Positions 1 to 4,937 of a stretch of DNA of 5,689 nucleotides are shown in pieces. A model generated the notes under the pieces. That model was not told the DNA's origin. It searched no databases and was given only the letters and a program-made list of their open reading frames with translations. The DNA is from CAJXCL01 sp036011265. Its GTDB lineage: Bacteria > Nitrospinota > Nitrospinia > CAJXCL01. Within the stretch, counting starts at the first letter, position 1. Every line of letters begins with the position of its first letter. Where the stretch lies: assembly GCA_036011265.1 (NCBI GenBank), contig DASCNB010000210.1, forward strand, positions 1 through 5,689, written 5' to 3'. A program made the translations under genes and the position numbers.

Positions 1-125
1 ATGATCAAAAGATGCGTGGGCGCCTGCGGATTAATGTCTTCAATGGCTATCATCAGCTCATCTTCAAAAACCTTGGTCGCCGGAATATCTCCATTAATGA
101 TTTTGCAAAATAAACAATCGCTCAT
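1..125 (-). CDS. HIT-family (HinT-like) protein, N-terminal part
   Basis: This gene starts at an ATG at 125-123 and runs off the left edge, so only the first 41 codons are visible. The reverse-strand translation opens MSDCLFCKIINGDIPATKVF and continues through EDE (21-23), EDINPQAPTHLLI (29-41). The CxFCKIxxGxIPxxxVxED opening followed by DINPQAPTHxLI is the characteristic N-terminal half of HIT proteins (histidine triad nucleotide hydrolases such as HinT, cytoplasmic, acting on purine nucleoside phosphoramidates and related compounds). C4 and C7 are the first two positions of the zinc site often present in bacterial members. The catalytic HxHxH triad near residue 100 lies outside the window, so activity cannot be judged. 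The start is supported by a perfect AGGAGG six bases upstream and a good promoter. The gene is divergent from the TIM-barrel gene at 260. Confidence 0.93.
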   Translation of the reverse strand, partial: MSDCLFCKIINGDIPATKVFEDELMIAIEDINPQAPTHLLI

Positions 126-131
126 AAACTG

Positions 132-137
132 CCTCCT
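132..137 (-). promoter_or_regulatory. Ribosome binding site of the HIT gene
   Basis: Read on the minus strand this is a perfect AGGAGG with a six-base spacer to the ATG at 125-123, fixing the start of the HIT gene. It is the only strong Shine-Dalgarno sequence found in front of any gene in the window. Confidence 0.85.
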
Positions 138-156
138 CATTAAAATATGTCATTGC

Positions 157-185
157 ATTATATTTAACCAAACAGATTTTCACAA
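157..185 (-). promoter_or_regulatory. Sigma-70-type promoter of the HIT gene
   Basis: On the minus strand a -35 box TTGTGA (185-180) is separated by exactly 17 bases from a perfect -10 box TATAAT (162-157). The predicted transcription start is near 150, giving a leader of about 25 nt that contains the AGGAGG ribosome binding site. Boxes and spacing are seen directly; activity is inferred. Confidence 0.7.
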
Positions 186-259
186 ATAATTTCTCTACCT
201 TCTTTTGTCCCATTCATCATATTATTTGAATTCCGAAATGAAGAGTGTTATTTTTAGTT

Positions 260-1048
260 ATGTTGAAAGACTGTTCGATACATGCTCATGTCCCTTTCCG
301 AAAGTTAAACCGGTATTTCGATTCTATTGAAAAGAGTAACATAAACGTAGAACTTTATATCAGCGCTGATGATCTTGATAACACTTCCACAGATCAGTTT
401 GCGGAATGGGGAAGCATTTTTCAGGATAAAGGGATAAAACTAACGCTTCATGCTCCATATATGGATATATCTCCCGGCGGAGTGGACAGCAAAATTCGTC
501 GTATTTCCATGGAAAGAATGATCCAACTGATGGACACAGCGAAAATATTAAATCCTGGTATTATAACCGTGCACCCCGGGTTTGATCATTGGCGTAACGA
601 TAATAATTTAAACCAGTGGCTGAGTAATAGTTCAGTATTCTGGAAAGAACTATTACAATATACTGAAGCTTTAAATTTCAGATTTACCGTAGAAAATGTT
701 TTTGAACAAACACCTAAAACCCTTCAAAAATTAATTGAAAATATTGCCTCCCCACGATTCGGGTTTTGTTTTGATACTGGACATTTTAATTTGTTTTCCA
801 AAAGCCCGCTTGATGAATGGTTCAAGAGGCTTGGTCCTTATTTATTTGAAACCCACATTCATGACAATCATGGAGAAAAAGACAGTCATTTACCCATTGG
901 GGAAGGAAGCTTTCCATTTACTCCCTATTTTGAGCTTTTGTCAAAGATATTAGCCGAGCCGGTTTTAACGTTTGAAACTCATTCTGAGAAAGGCGTCTTG
1001 GAAAGCATAAAATCTTTTAAAAAAATTACCGGGCAAGAGGAGCGCTGA
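260..1048 (+). CDS. Sugar phosphate isomerase/epimerase-like TIM-barrel protein
   Basis: This is a 262-residue protein of the xylose-isomerase-like TIM-barrel family (AP endonuclease 2 fold), whose members are metal-dependent isomerases, epimerases, dehydratases or endonuclease-IV-like enzymes. Residues from the ATG at 260: LTLHAPY (61-67), VHPGFDH (104-110) with H105, VENVFE (144-149) with E145, CFDTGHF (170-176) with D172 and H175, HIHDNHG (199-205), and TFETH (237-241) with E239. These sit at the barrel strand ends where the family binds divalent metal and substrate. The length is typical and there is no signal peptide, so it is probably cytoplasmic. The substrate is not recognisable. A GTG at 245 in the same frame would add five residues; ATG 260 is preferred because the family fold begins at once after it, although neither start has a convincing ribosome binding site. 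It is divergent from the HIT gene and convergent with the flavoprotein gene, so it is probably its own transcription unit. Confidence 0.88.
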   Translation: MLKDCSIHAHVPFRKLNRYFDSIEKSNINVELYISADDLDNTSTDQFAEWGSIFQDKGIKLTLHAPYMDISPGGVDSKIRRISMERMIQLMDTAKILNPGIITVHPGFDHWRNDNNLNQWLSNSSVFWKELLQYTEALNFRFTVENVFEQTPKTLQKLIENIASPRFGFCFDTGHFNLFSKSPLDEWFKRLGPYLFETHIHDNHGEKDSHLPIGEGSFPFTPYFELLSKILAEPVLTFETHSEKGVLESIKSFKKITGQEER

Positions 1049-1052
1049 TTTG

Positions 1053-1104
1053 ACACAGATCAAGTTAGGTGTTCGCTTCGCTCGCACTAACTGATTACAC
1101 AGAT
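1053..1104. repeat. Imperfect hairpin flanked by ACACAGAT direct repeats
   Basis: Two identical 8-base copies of ACACAGAT (1053-1060 and 1097-1104) bracket an imperfect inverted repeat. ATC (1059-1061) pairs with GAT (1093-1095), AGTTAG (1063-1068) with CTAACT (1087-1092), and TG (1070-1071) with CA (1085-1086), leaving one bulged base at 1062 and one at 1069. The loop is GC-rich and carries the repetitive TTCGCTTCGCTCG. It fills the gap between two convergent genes, a usual location for REP-like elements. No T-run follows the hairpin on either strand, so an intrinsic terminator is not supported, although it could protect mRNA 3' ends. Confidence 0.55.
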
Positions 1105-1122
1105 TTATTGACTAAACCATTT

Positions 1123-2397
1123 TCAATCACGCAAAACGGATTGCAGCCGGATTCTTCGCGCCGAAGGATCTCTCTCCTGAGGCAGGATGGCGCCTGAAAC
1201 AAGCTTCAATAGAAATTTCATTGATACTACCGTTTCCGCAGAGATGTAATCACCTGTCACCCCCACCAGGAGTTTCGCCAGAGCAGGATTGCGGGAAAGT
1301 ATCCTCATTACCCGGGTGCAAAGGGGTGGATTATAAATCAGTTTTTGCAGGATGTTGACTAACATAAACTTTTTTCGGAATTCCCTCCTCCGAATGATTT
1401 CATATTGGGACAAAAGGTTTCGCGAAAAGTCCGAGTTTTTAAATGCCAAATCAATAATGTCAGTAGCAATTTGCGCGCTACGCAGCGAGAGATAGATACC
1501 CTCTCCTGTAAAGGGATCAATGAAACCCATGGCGTCCCCTACCAGGACCAATCCCCCGCAAGACGGTTTTTTTACCGAAAAAGCAAGTGAGTTTACCACC
1601 CGTGGTTTCTCCGTTAATCTTCCGCCAGTCAGCAAATCGTTTCGTTGCCGGTTCTTGAGGACGGTCTTAACGTAAAGATCTTCTATACTCCGGCTTTTGA
1701 GATAGAACGAATCAAGCACAAGGACCACATTGGTTAAATCTTTACTTACCGGAGCGATACCGGTATAGCCGGGCTGGCTGACATGCATATAACAATAGTC
1801 CTTGAGCAAGCTTGCCCCTTCCCAATGAGCGGCAATGGCTGTTTTCTCCGAACTTTTTGGAGGTATTTTCAGGTTCAACTTGCGCAGAGATATACAATTC
1901 CTTCCACCCGCATCCACTACAATCGGAGCTTTCACGGAAAAAGGCGTTTTTGTGGAATCACGGCCTGTAACGCCAACAACGGCCCCGTCTTGAAATATAA
2001 AATCAAGAACCTTATGCTGCTCCCTTATTTCCACTCCGGCCTCGCGGACCTTTTCCAACATCAAATTATCGAATTCGGTCCTGGGAAGAGAAAGGCTGGT
2101 GACAGGACCCGGACTATAAGGCATATCGGGATAATCAACAAACATCTCGCTCTCTTCATAGGAGGAAAGAAACACTCCCTTTAAACGTAAGGGCGATTGC
2201 GCTTCAATAGAAGCCAGAACTCCAAGCTCTTTCAAAATAGAATCTGCTGCCGGACTGATAAACTCGCCACAGACTTTATCGCGTGGAAATTTAGCCTGCT
2301 CCAACAGGATCGTCTGGTATCCCTTTTTTTTTAGAAGGAGGGCCGTGGCGGTCCCCGCCGGGCCAGCGCCTATGATAATAACATCACATTTTTTCAT
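1123..2397 (-). CDS. FAD-dependent oxidoreductase, geranylgeranyl-reductase/FixC type
   Basis: This is a 424-residue flavoprotein of the large group containing geranylgeranyl reductases, FixC-like dehydrogenases and aromatic hydroxylases. It opens with a Rossmann FAD site: GAGPAG at 10-15 and the ribose-binding E33 at the end of strand 2. KVCGEFISP (41-49) is the Cys-Gly-Glu motif common in the reductase branch. VVDAGGR (160-166) is followed by GDAMGFIDPFTGEGI (287-301), the second FAD/pyrophosphate motif. No signal peptide or clear transmembrane segment is seen. It is the last gene of the minus-strand operon: its ATG lies inside the end of the methyltransferase gene (14-base overlap), which suggests translational coupling. 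A likely role is oxidation, hydroxylation or double-bond reduction of the polyketide made by the upstream synthase, by analogy with flavoproteins in phenolic-lipid operons. Sequence alone does not separate a monooxygenase from a reductase. The C-terminal tail after about residue 405 is basic and not recognised. Confidence 0.87.
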   Translation of the reverse strand: MKKCDVIIIGAGPAGTATALLLKKKGYQTILLEQAKFPRDKVCGEFISPAADSILKELGVLASIEAQSPLRLKGVFLSSYEESEMFVDYPDMPYSPGPVTSLSLPRTEFDNLMLEKVREAGVEIREQHKVLDFIFQDGAVVGVTGRDSTKTPFSVKAPIVVDAGGRNCISLRKLNLKIPPKSSEKTAIAAHWEGASLLKDYCYMHVSQPGYTGIAPVSKDLTNVVLVLDSFYLKSRSIEDLYVKTVLKNRQRNDLLTGGRLTEKPRVVNSLAFSVKKPSCGGLVLVGDAMGFIDPFTGEGIYLSLRSAQIATDIIDLAFKNSDFSRNLLSQYEIIRRREFRKKFMLVNILQKLIYNPPLCTRVMRILSRNPALAKLLVGVTGDYISAETVVSMKFLLKLVSGAILPQERDPSARRIRLQSVLRD

Positions 2398-3121
2398 GGC
2401 AGACCTTATTCATTTTAACAACCAGCGCAATCCTGTAAGGAAAATGTCTATAAACCTGGAATTGATCTAGTCCGGCTTCGCGGGCCAAATCTCTTATCTC
2501 CTTCGGGGTAAAGGCATTCATTACGGAAACAGGCGCGTCATGTCTGGTTAAACGATTTTTTGTGAATATGCGTGTCAGCAAAAAAATAGAACCATACGCT
2601 ACACGGCTCCTGTGAAGGTCGTTGATTATGAATCCACACCGACTCAGGGAGCGCATGGAGCAGAGAATCTTTACAGCGTTTTCCCTGCTGAAATGATGGA
2701 GGGAAAGGGAATTTACTACTAAATCAAAACTGTCGTCACAGAAAGGCCAAGACAAAATATCGCACTGAACCAGGGCAATTTCAGGAAACGGACCGGTAAT
2801 TATCCTGGCGCATTTCAGCATTTTATAGTTGATATCAATGGCAGTAATTTTAACGGGAACTTTTAATTTGTGGGCCAGCTTTGCCAGGGCTACAGGCTGA
2901 TCGCCAGAGCCGGTAGCAAGGTCCAAAATAGTAAATGGACGATCCTCCCTGTGGTCTCGCAAAAATTGTCCGGCATAACGCAGCAAAACTCTGTAGCCGC
3001 TTAGATACTTATTGACCCGGCGGACATCCTCCAGGCTTTCCCTGGCCTCTTCAAAGGAGTTATCATCAAGGTCCAAAAGTTCAGCCTGAAATCTTTGTGG
3101 AGGTGGAGAAAAAAAACTCAT
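2384..3121 (-). CDS. Class I SAM-dependent methyltransferase
   Basis: This is a 245-residue Rossmann-fold methyltransferase. Motif I is ILDLATGSGDQP (65-76), the acidic end of strand 2 is AIDIN (94-98, D96), motif II follows at QCDIL (119-123), and NSLSLHHF (137-144) is the motif III region. NDLHRSR (167-173) and RHDAPVSVMNAFTPKE (193-208) match a subgroup I associate, from general knowledge, with type III polyketide synthase neighbourhoods. The N-terminal helical part (about 20-55) probably caps the active site. It is soluble, with no signal peptide. The likely acceptor is a hydroxyl or carbon of the polyketide or lipid produced by the cassette; O- versus C-methylation cannot be told. The stop overlaps the flavoprotein start by 14 bases. 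Upstream is a 157-base gap packed with inverted repeats. There is no evident ribosome binding site at the ATG at 3121-3119, but no better start is visible and the motif spacing fits. Confidence 0.88.
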   Translation of the reverse strand: MSFFSPPPQRFQAELLDLDDNSFEEARESLEDVRRVNKYLSGYRVLLRYAGQFLRDHREDRPFTILDLATGSGDQPVALAKLAHKLKVPVKITAIDINYKMLKCARIITGPFPEIALVQCDILSWPFCDDSFDLVVNSLSLHHFSRENAVKILCSMRSLSRCGFIINDLHRSRVAYGSIFLLTRIFTKNRLTRHDAPVSVMNAFTPKEIRDLAREAGLDQFQVYRHFPYRIALVVKMNKVCHEKM

Positions 3122-3158
3122 GGTTTAAAAAAAGAACACACTTTTTGTCAGCAATATC

Positions 3159-3273
3159 AGGGCGGCAGCCCTATTTGATTTGGGCCATCCCTGGCCCAAC
3201 CCATCGGGCGGCTTTCCTTTGGAAACCGTCCAATTCGGTTTTCCTTACCGAATTGTGATTGCGGCCCTGCCGC
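3159..3273. repeat. Cloverleaf-like cluster of inverted repeats inside the operon
   Basis: Nearly the whole gap between the synthase stop and the methyltransferase start is structured. Hairpin A: TTGGGCCA (3180-3187) with TGGCCCAA (3192-3199), perfect 8 bp, loop TCCC. Hairpin B: 3206-3217 with 3221-3231, 11 bp with bulged C3212 and one G-T wobble, loop TTT. Hairpin C: CAATTCGGT (3231-3239) with ACCGAATTG (3247-3255), perfect 9 bp, loop of seven. GCGGCAG (3162-3168) pairs with CTGCCGC (3267-3273) and could close all three arms. Alternatively AGGGC (3159-3163) pairs locally with GCCCT (3168-3172). It begins a few bases past the synthase stop codon. It may be a dispersed REP/MITE-like element, a structured intercistronic mRNA element that adjusts expression of the downstream genes, or both. 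No open reading frame of note is inside it. Confidence 0.75.
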
Positions 3274-3278
3274 TTAGC

Positions 3279-4343
3279 TCATCCATTTTTTTTAAAAAGA
3301 AAAGCGTGGGCCGAAAGCCCGGCTCCAAAAGCTACCATGATGCACAGGTCTCCGTTTTTTACGCCATTACTTAAAATATCCCGCATAACAAACCACACCG
3401 TAGGGGAAGACATATTTCCATGTTTCGATAAAACATTACGAGCGGGTAGGAGTTTACTTTCTTCGAGTCCTATTTCATCTTTAATGGAATTTATAATTTT
3501 GTCACCTCCTGTGTGCAAAGCCCAATGATCGATATCTTTTATTCTTAAGGATTGTTGCTCTAAAAGATTACTTACCACTTGAGCAACCGCTTTATTGACT
3601 AACCGGGGTAAATTGACGGAAATCTGGTTATACAATTGGCCGTTCTTATGACTGTATCTAATGTCCTCACGATGTTCCGTGGCATAATAATTGGAAGATG
3701 CTATCAGTTCGAGTCCTCTGGGTTTGTTCCAGAGAACTGCCGCCGCGGCCCCGTCCGCGAATAATGCGTTAGAAACTATTAAACTTAAATCATCATCCAT
3801 TTGAAACGTACAACTGCATATTTCCACCGCGACACTTACTACCAGACCACCGTTTTCTTTGAGCATTAATTCTGCTATCTGAAGGTTCGGCACTGCCCCG
3901 CCACATCCACTTCCAACCAGGTCGTAGGCCCGTACCTGAGGAGATAATCCCAGTTTTTCTATCAGGTAGGTCGATATCCCCGGGCAAATATACCCGGTAC
4001 ATGTATTCACTACTAAACCTGAAATATCACTCAGCGATAGATTTTCCTGTTTAATAGCTTTAATAATTGCTCGAGATGATAGTTCGACAGCCCAATGAGT
4101 AAATCTTGCTATACGATCATCCGGGTTTTCATCAACAAGGCATTGAGGATCATCAAGCGCGAAACTTCTTTGAGCGATACTGGGGTGCGCGAGAATATTA
4201 TGCATGATTTTCTCACTCCTCGGACTCAGTTTATTTGAATAATGCTTTGTAAGAAATCCGTCCGCCTTCGCCTGGTCTGCAAGGTACGGTGGCGTGGCAA
4301 CCGCTATTGAGGCAATATGAGCTTTTTTTTGATTAGTTTTCAT
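3279..4343 (-). CDS. Type III polyketide synthase (chalcone/stilbene synthase family)
   Basis: This is a 354-residue thiolase-fold condensing enzyme, the usual length for bacterial type III polyketide synthases, which extend an acyl starter with malonyl-CoA and cyclise the chain to resorcinols, pyrones or related rings. The catalytic triad is visible: C147 in GSGCGGAVPNL (145-154), H277 in WALHTGGDK (274-282), and N310 in HGNMSSPTVWFVM (308-320). CTGYICPGIS (115-124) is the counterpart of the CTG..PG motif, and FGAGLSAHAFLF (339-350) the C-terminal glycine-rich loop. HTGG and GNMSS favour type III PKS over FabH, which carries HQAN and GNTSA. It is cytoplasmic. The gene starts four bases after the cupredoxin stop codon with no ribosome binding site of its own, so it is probably translationally coupled. 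The methyltransferase and flavoprotein follow on the same strand. Starter preference and product ring are not predictable here; a long-chain acyl starter giving a lipid is a reasonable guess from related operons. Confidence 0.93.
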   Translation of the reverse strand: MKTNQKKAHIASIAVATPPYLADQAKADGFLTKHYSNKLSPRSEKIMHNILAHPSIAQRSFALDDPQCLVDENPDDRIARFTHWAVELSSRAIIKAIKQENLSLSDISGLVVNTCTGYICPGISTYLIEKLGLSPQVRAYDLVGSGCGGAVPNLQIAELMLKENGGLVVSVAVEICSCTFQMDDDLSLIVSNALFADGAAAAVLWNKPRGLELIASSNYYATEHREDIRYSHKNGQLYNQISVNLPRLVNKAVAQVVSNLLEQQSLRIKDIDHWALHTGGDKIINSIKDEIGLEESKLLPARNVLSKHGNMSSPTVWFVMRDILSNGVKNGDLCIMVAFGAGLSAHAFLFKKNG

Positions 4344-4347
4344 ATTA

Positions 4348-4761
4348 CTAATTTATTACTTCAAGCATACCTTCCATTCCCTTCTCCCTGTGGCTTTTAA
4401 AAAAAAGAAGTCTTTTGTCACAGTAAAAAGCATATTTGCCGATTTTAGTGGGTGTGAATCGAATTACTCTTGGCTCCAAATTTATAGGCTTAGAAATCAT
4501 AATTCCTGCTTCAGGAGCATCTACAATTATATTGTGCGGTACAATCCCTGCAGAATTCTTTTTAATCTTAAACTCTACCGGAATGTTTACCTTTAGAATG
4601 ATATGATCTGGTTCAAAGTAATAGCTGTCACCGGTTATTTCCACTTCTTGAACACCCTTATCATTTATAGCCGCATGGTACACCTTTTCTTTTCCAACAA
4701 CTTGATCAAGAGAAAAGACTAATACTATTATTGAAATTACTAATAAAGGTCTAATCATCAT
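4348..4761 (-). CDS. Exported cupredoxin-like (type 1 copper) protein
   Basis: This 137-residue protein has an N-terminal signal peptide: R4, a hydrophobic core at about 5-18, and a probable cut after VVG (21-23). The mature part is a small beta-sandwich of the cupredoxin type. GDSYYFEPDHIILKV (44-58) is the typical first strands. VPHNIIV (74-80) supplies the first copper ligand, H76. YAFYCDKRLLFFKSHREKGMEGML (110-133 region) supplies C114, H124 and M129. The order His...Cys...His-x4-Met matches type 1 sites, but Cys and the second His are nine residues apart, longer than the usual ligand loop. It is expected to be periplasmic or anchored and to carry electrons or bind copper. The alternative start one codon later (4758) is equally possible; neither has a clear ribosome binding site. 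It is the first gene of the operon, four bases from the type III synthase gene. Its link to polyketide chemistry is unexplained. Confidence 0.85.
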   Translation of the reverse strand: MMIRPLLVISIIVLVFSLDQVVGKEKVYHAAINDKGVQEVEITGDSYYFEPDHIILKVNIPVEFKIKKNSAGIVPHNIIVDAPEAGIMISKPINLEPRVIRFTPTKIGKYAFYCDKRLLFFKSHREKGMEGMLEVIN

Positions 4762-4798
4762 AACAAGAACGAATTAGTGGGTTTACAATCTCGATTTT

Positions 4799-4821
4799 TT
4801 AATCCCACACTGTGGGTTTAA
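4799..4821. repeat. Palindrome TTAA-CCCACA-TGTGGG-TTAA
   Basis: CCCACA (4804-4809) and TGTGGG (4811-4816) form a palindrome centred on C4810. After one T-T mismatch it extends to TTAA on both sides (4799-4802 and 4818-4821). It lies about 40-60 bases upstream of the cupredoxin start in a divergent promoter region, so it could be an operator for a dimeric regulator. The half-site word GTGGGTTTA is repeated at 4777-4785 and 4812-4820, closer to the cupredoxin start. A hairpin is also possible, but no terminator T-run follows it. Confidence 0.5.
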
Positions 4822-4826
4822 TTCCC

Positions 4827-4890
4827 CGCAGCTTGCTGCGAATTTTAAAGAAGCTTCTAATTCGATACTCCGTCAGCTTGCAGAGAAGTA
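4827..4890. repeat. Tandem REP-like palindromes in the divergent spacer
   Basis: CGCAGC (4827-4832) and GCTGCG (4835-4840) form a perfect 6-bp hairpin with a TT loop. CGAATT (4839-4844) and AATTCG (4859-4864) flank a 10-base perfect palindrome AGAAGCTTCT (4849-4858). A second, degraded AGCTTGC-centred hairpin follows, with TACT (4866-4869) against AGTA (4887-4890). Both hairpins share the core CAGCTTGC (4829-4836 and 4874-4881), so they look like two copies of one REP-type unit, the second decayed. Such units are usually scattered in the genome; this needs a genome-wide count. Confidence 0.55.
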
Positions 4891-4937
4891 GTTCATTTAG
4901 TTTGAATTTTGAATTTAAGAATGTTAGTTTTTATTAT

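Noticed and set aside
1..189. Plus-strand open frame of 62 codons at the left edge
   Set aside because: It lies antisense to the HIT gene start, promoter and ribosome binding site, and its translation resembles no family; the reverse strand gives a clear HIT N-terminus.
1049..1122. Intrinsic terminator between the convergent genes
   Set aside because: The hairpin is bulged with a long loop, and no T-run follows it on either strand.
1783..2184. Plus-strand open frame of 133 codons inside the flavoprotein gene
   Set aside because: The minus strand encodes conserved flavoprotein sequence here; the plus-strand translation has no recognisable motifs and no ribosome binding site.
3159..3273. tRNA gene or integron attC site
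   Set aside because: The cloverleaf-like pairing has no T-loop GTTCRA or anticodon-arm geometry, and no GTTRRRY/RYYYAAC core sites of an attC; arm lengths do not fit either.
3180..3528. Overlapping plus-strand frames across the structured element and the end of the synthase gene
   Set aside because: They run through inverted repeats and antisense to the conserved C-terminus of the synthase, with low-complexity translations; best explained as chance frames.
3279..4343. FabH (3-oxoacyl-ACP synthase III) as the identity of the synthase
   Set aside because: The histidine motif is HTGG rather than HQAN and the asparagine motif is GNMSS with the following TVWFVM, both typical of type III polyketide synthases; the neighbours also fit a secondary-metabolite cassette.
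4909..4937. TTGAAT-N17-TATTAT promoter before the phosphatase-superfamily gene
   Set aside because: The boxes and spacing look good, but the -10 box ends directly before the ATG at 4938, so transcription would start inside the gene. No alternative downstream start precedes the conserved core, and the region is AT-rich enough for chance matches.
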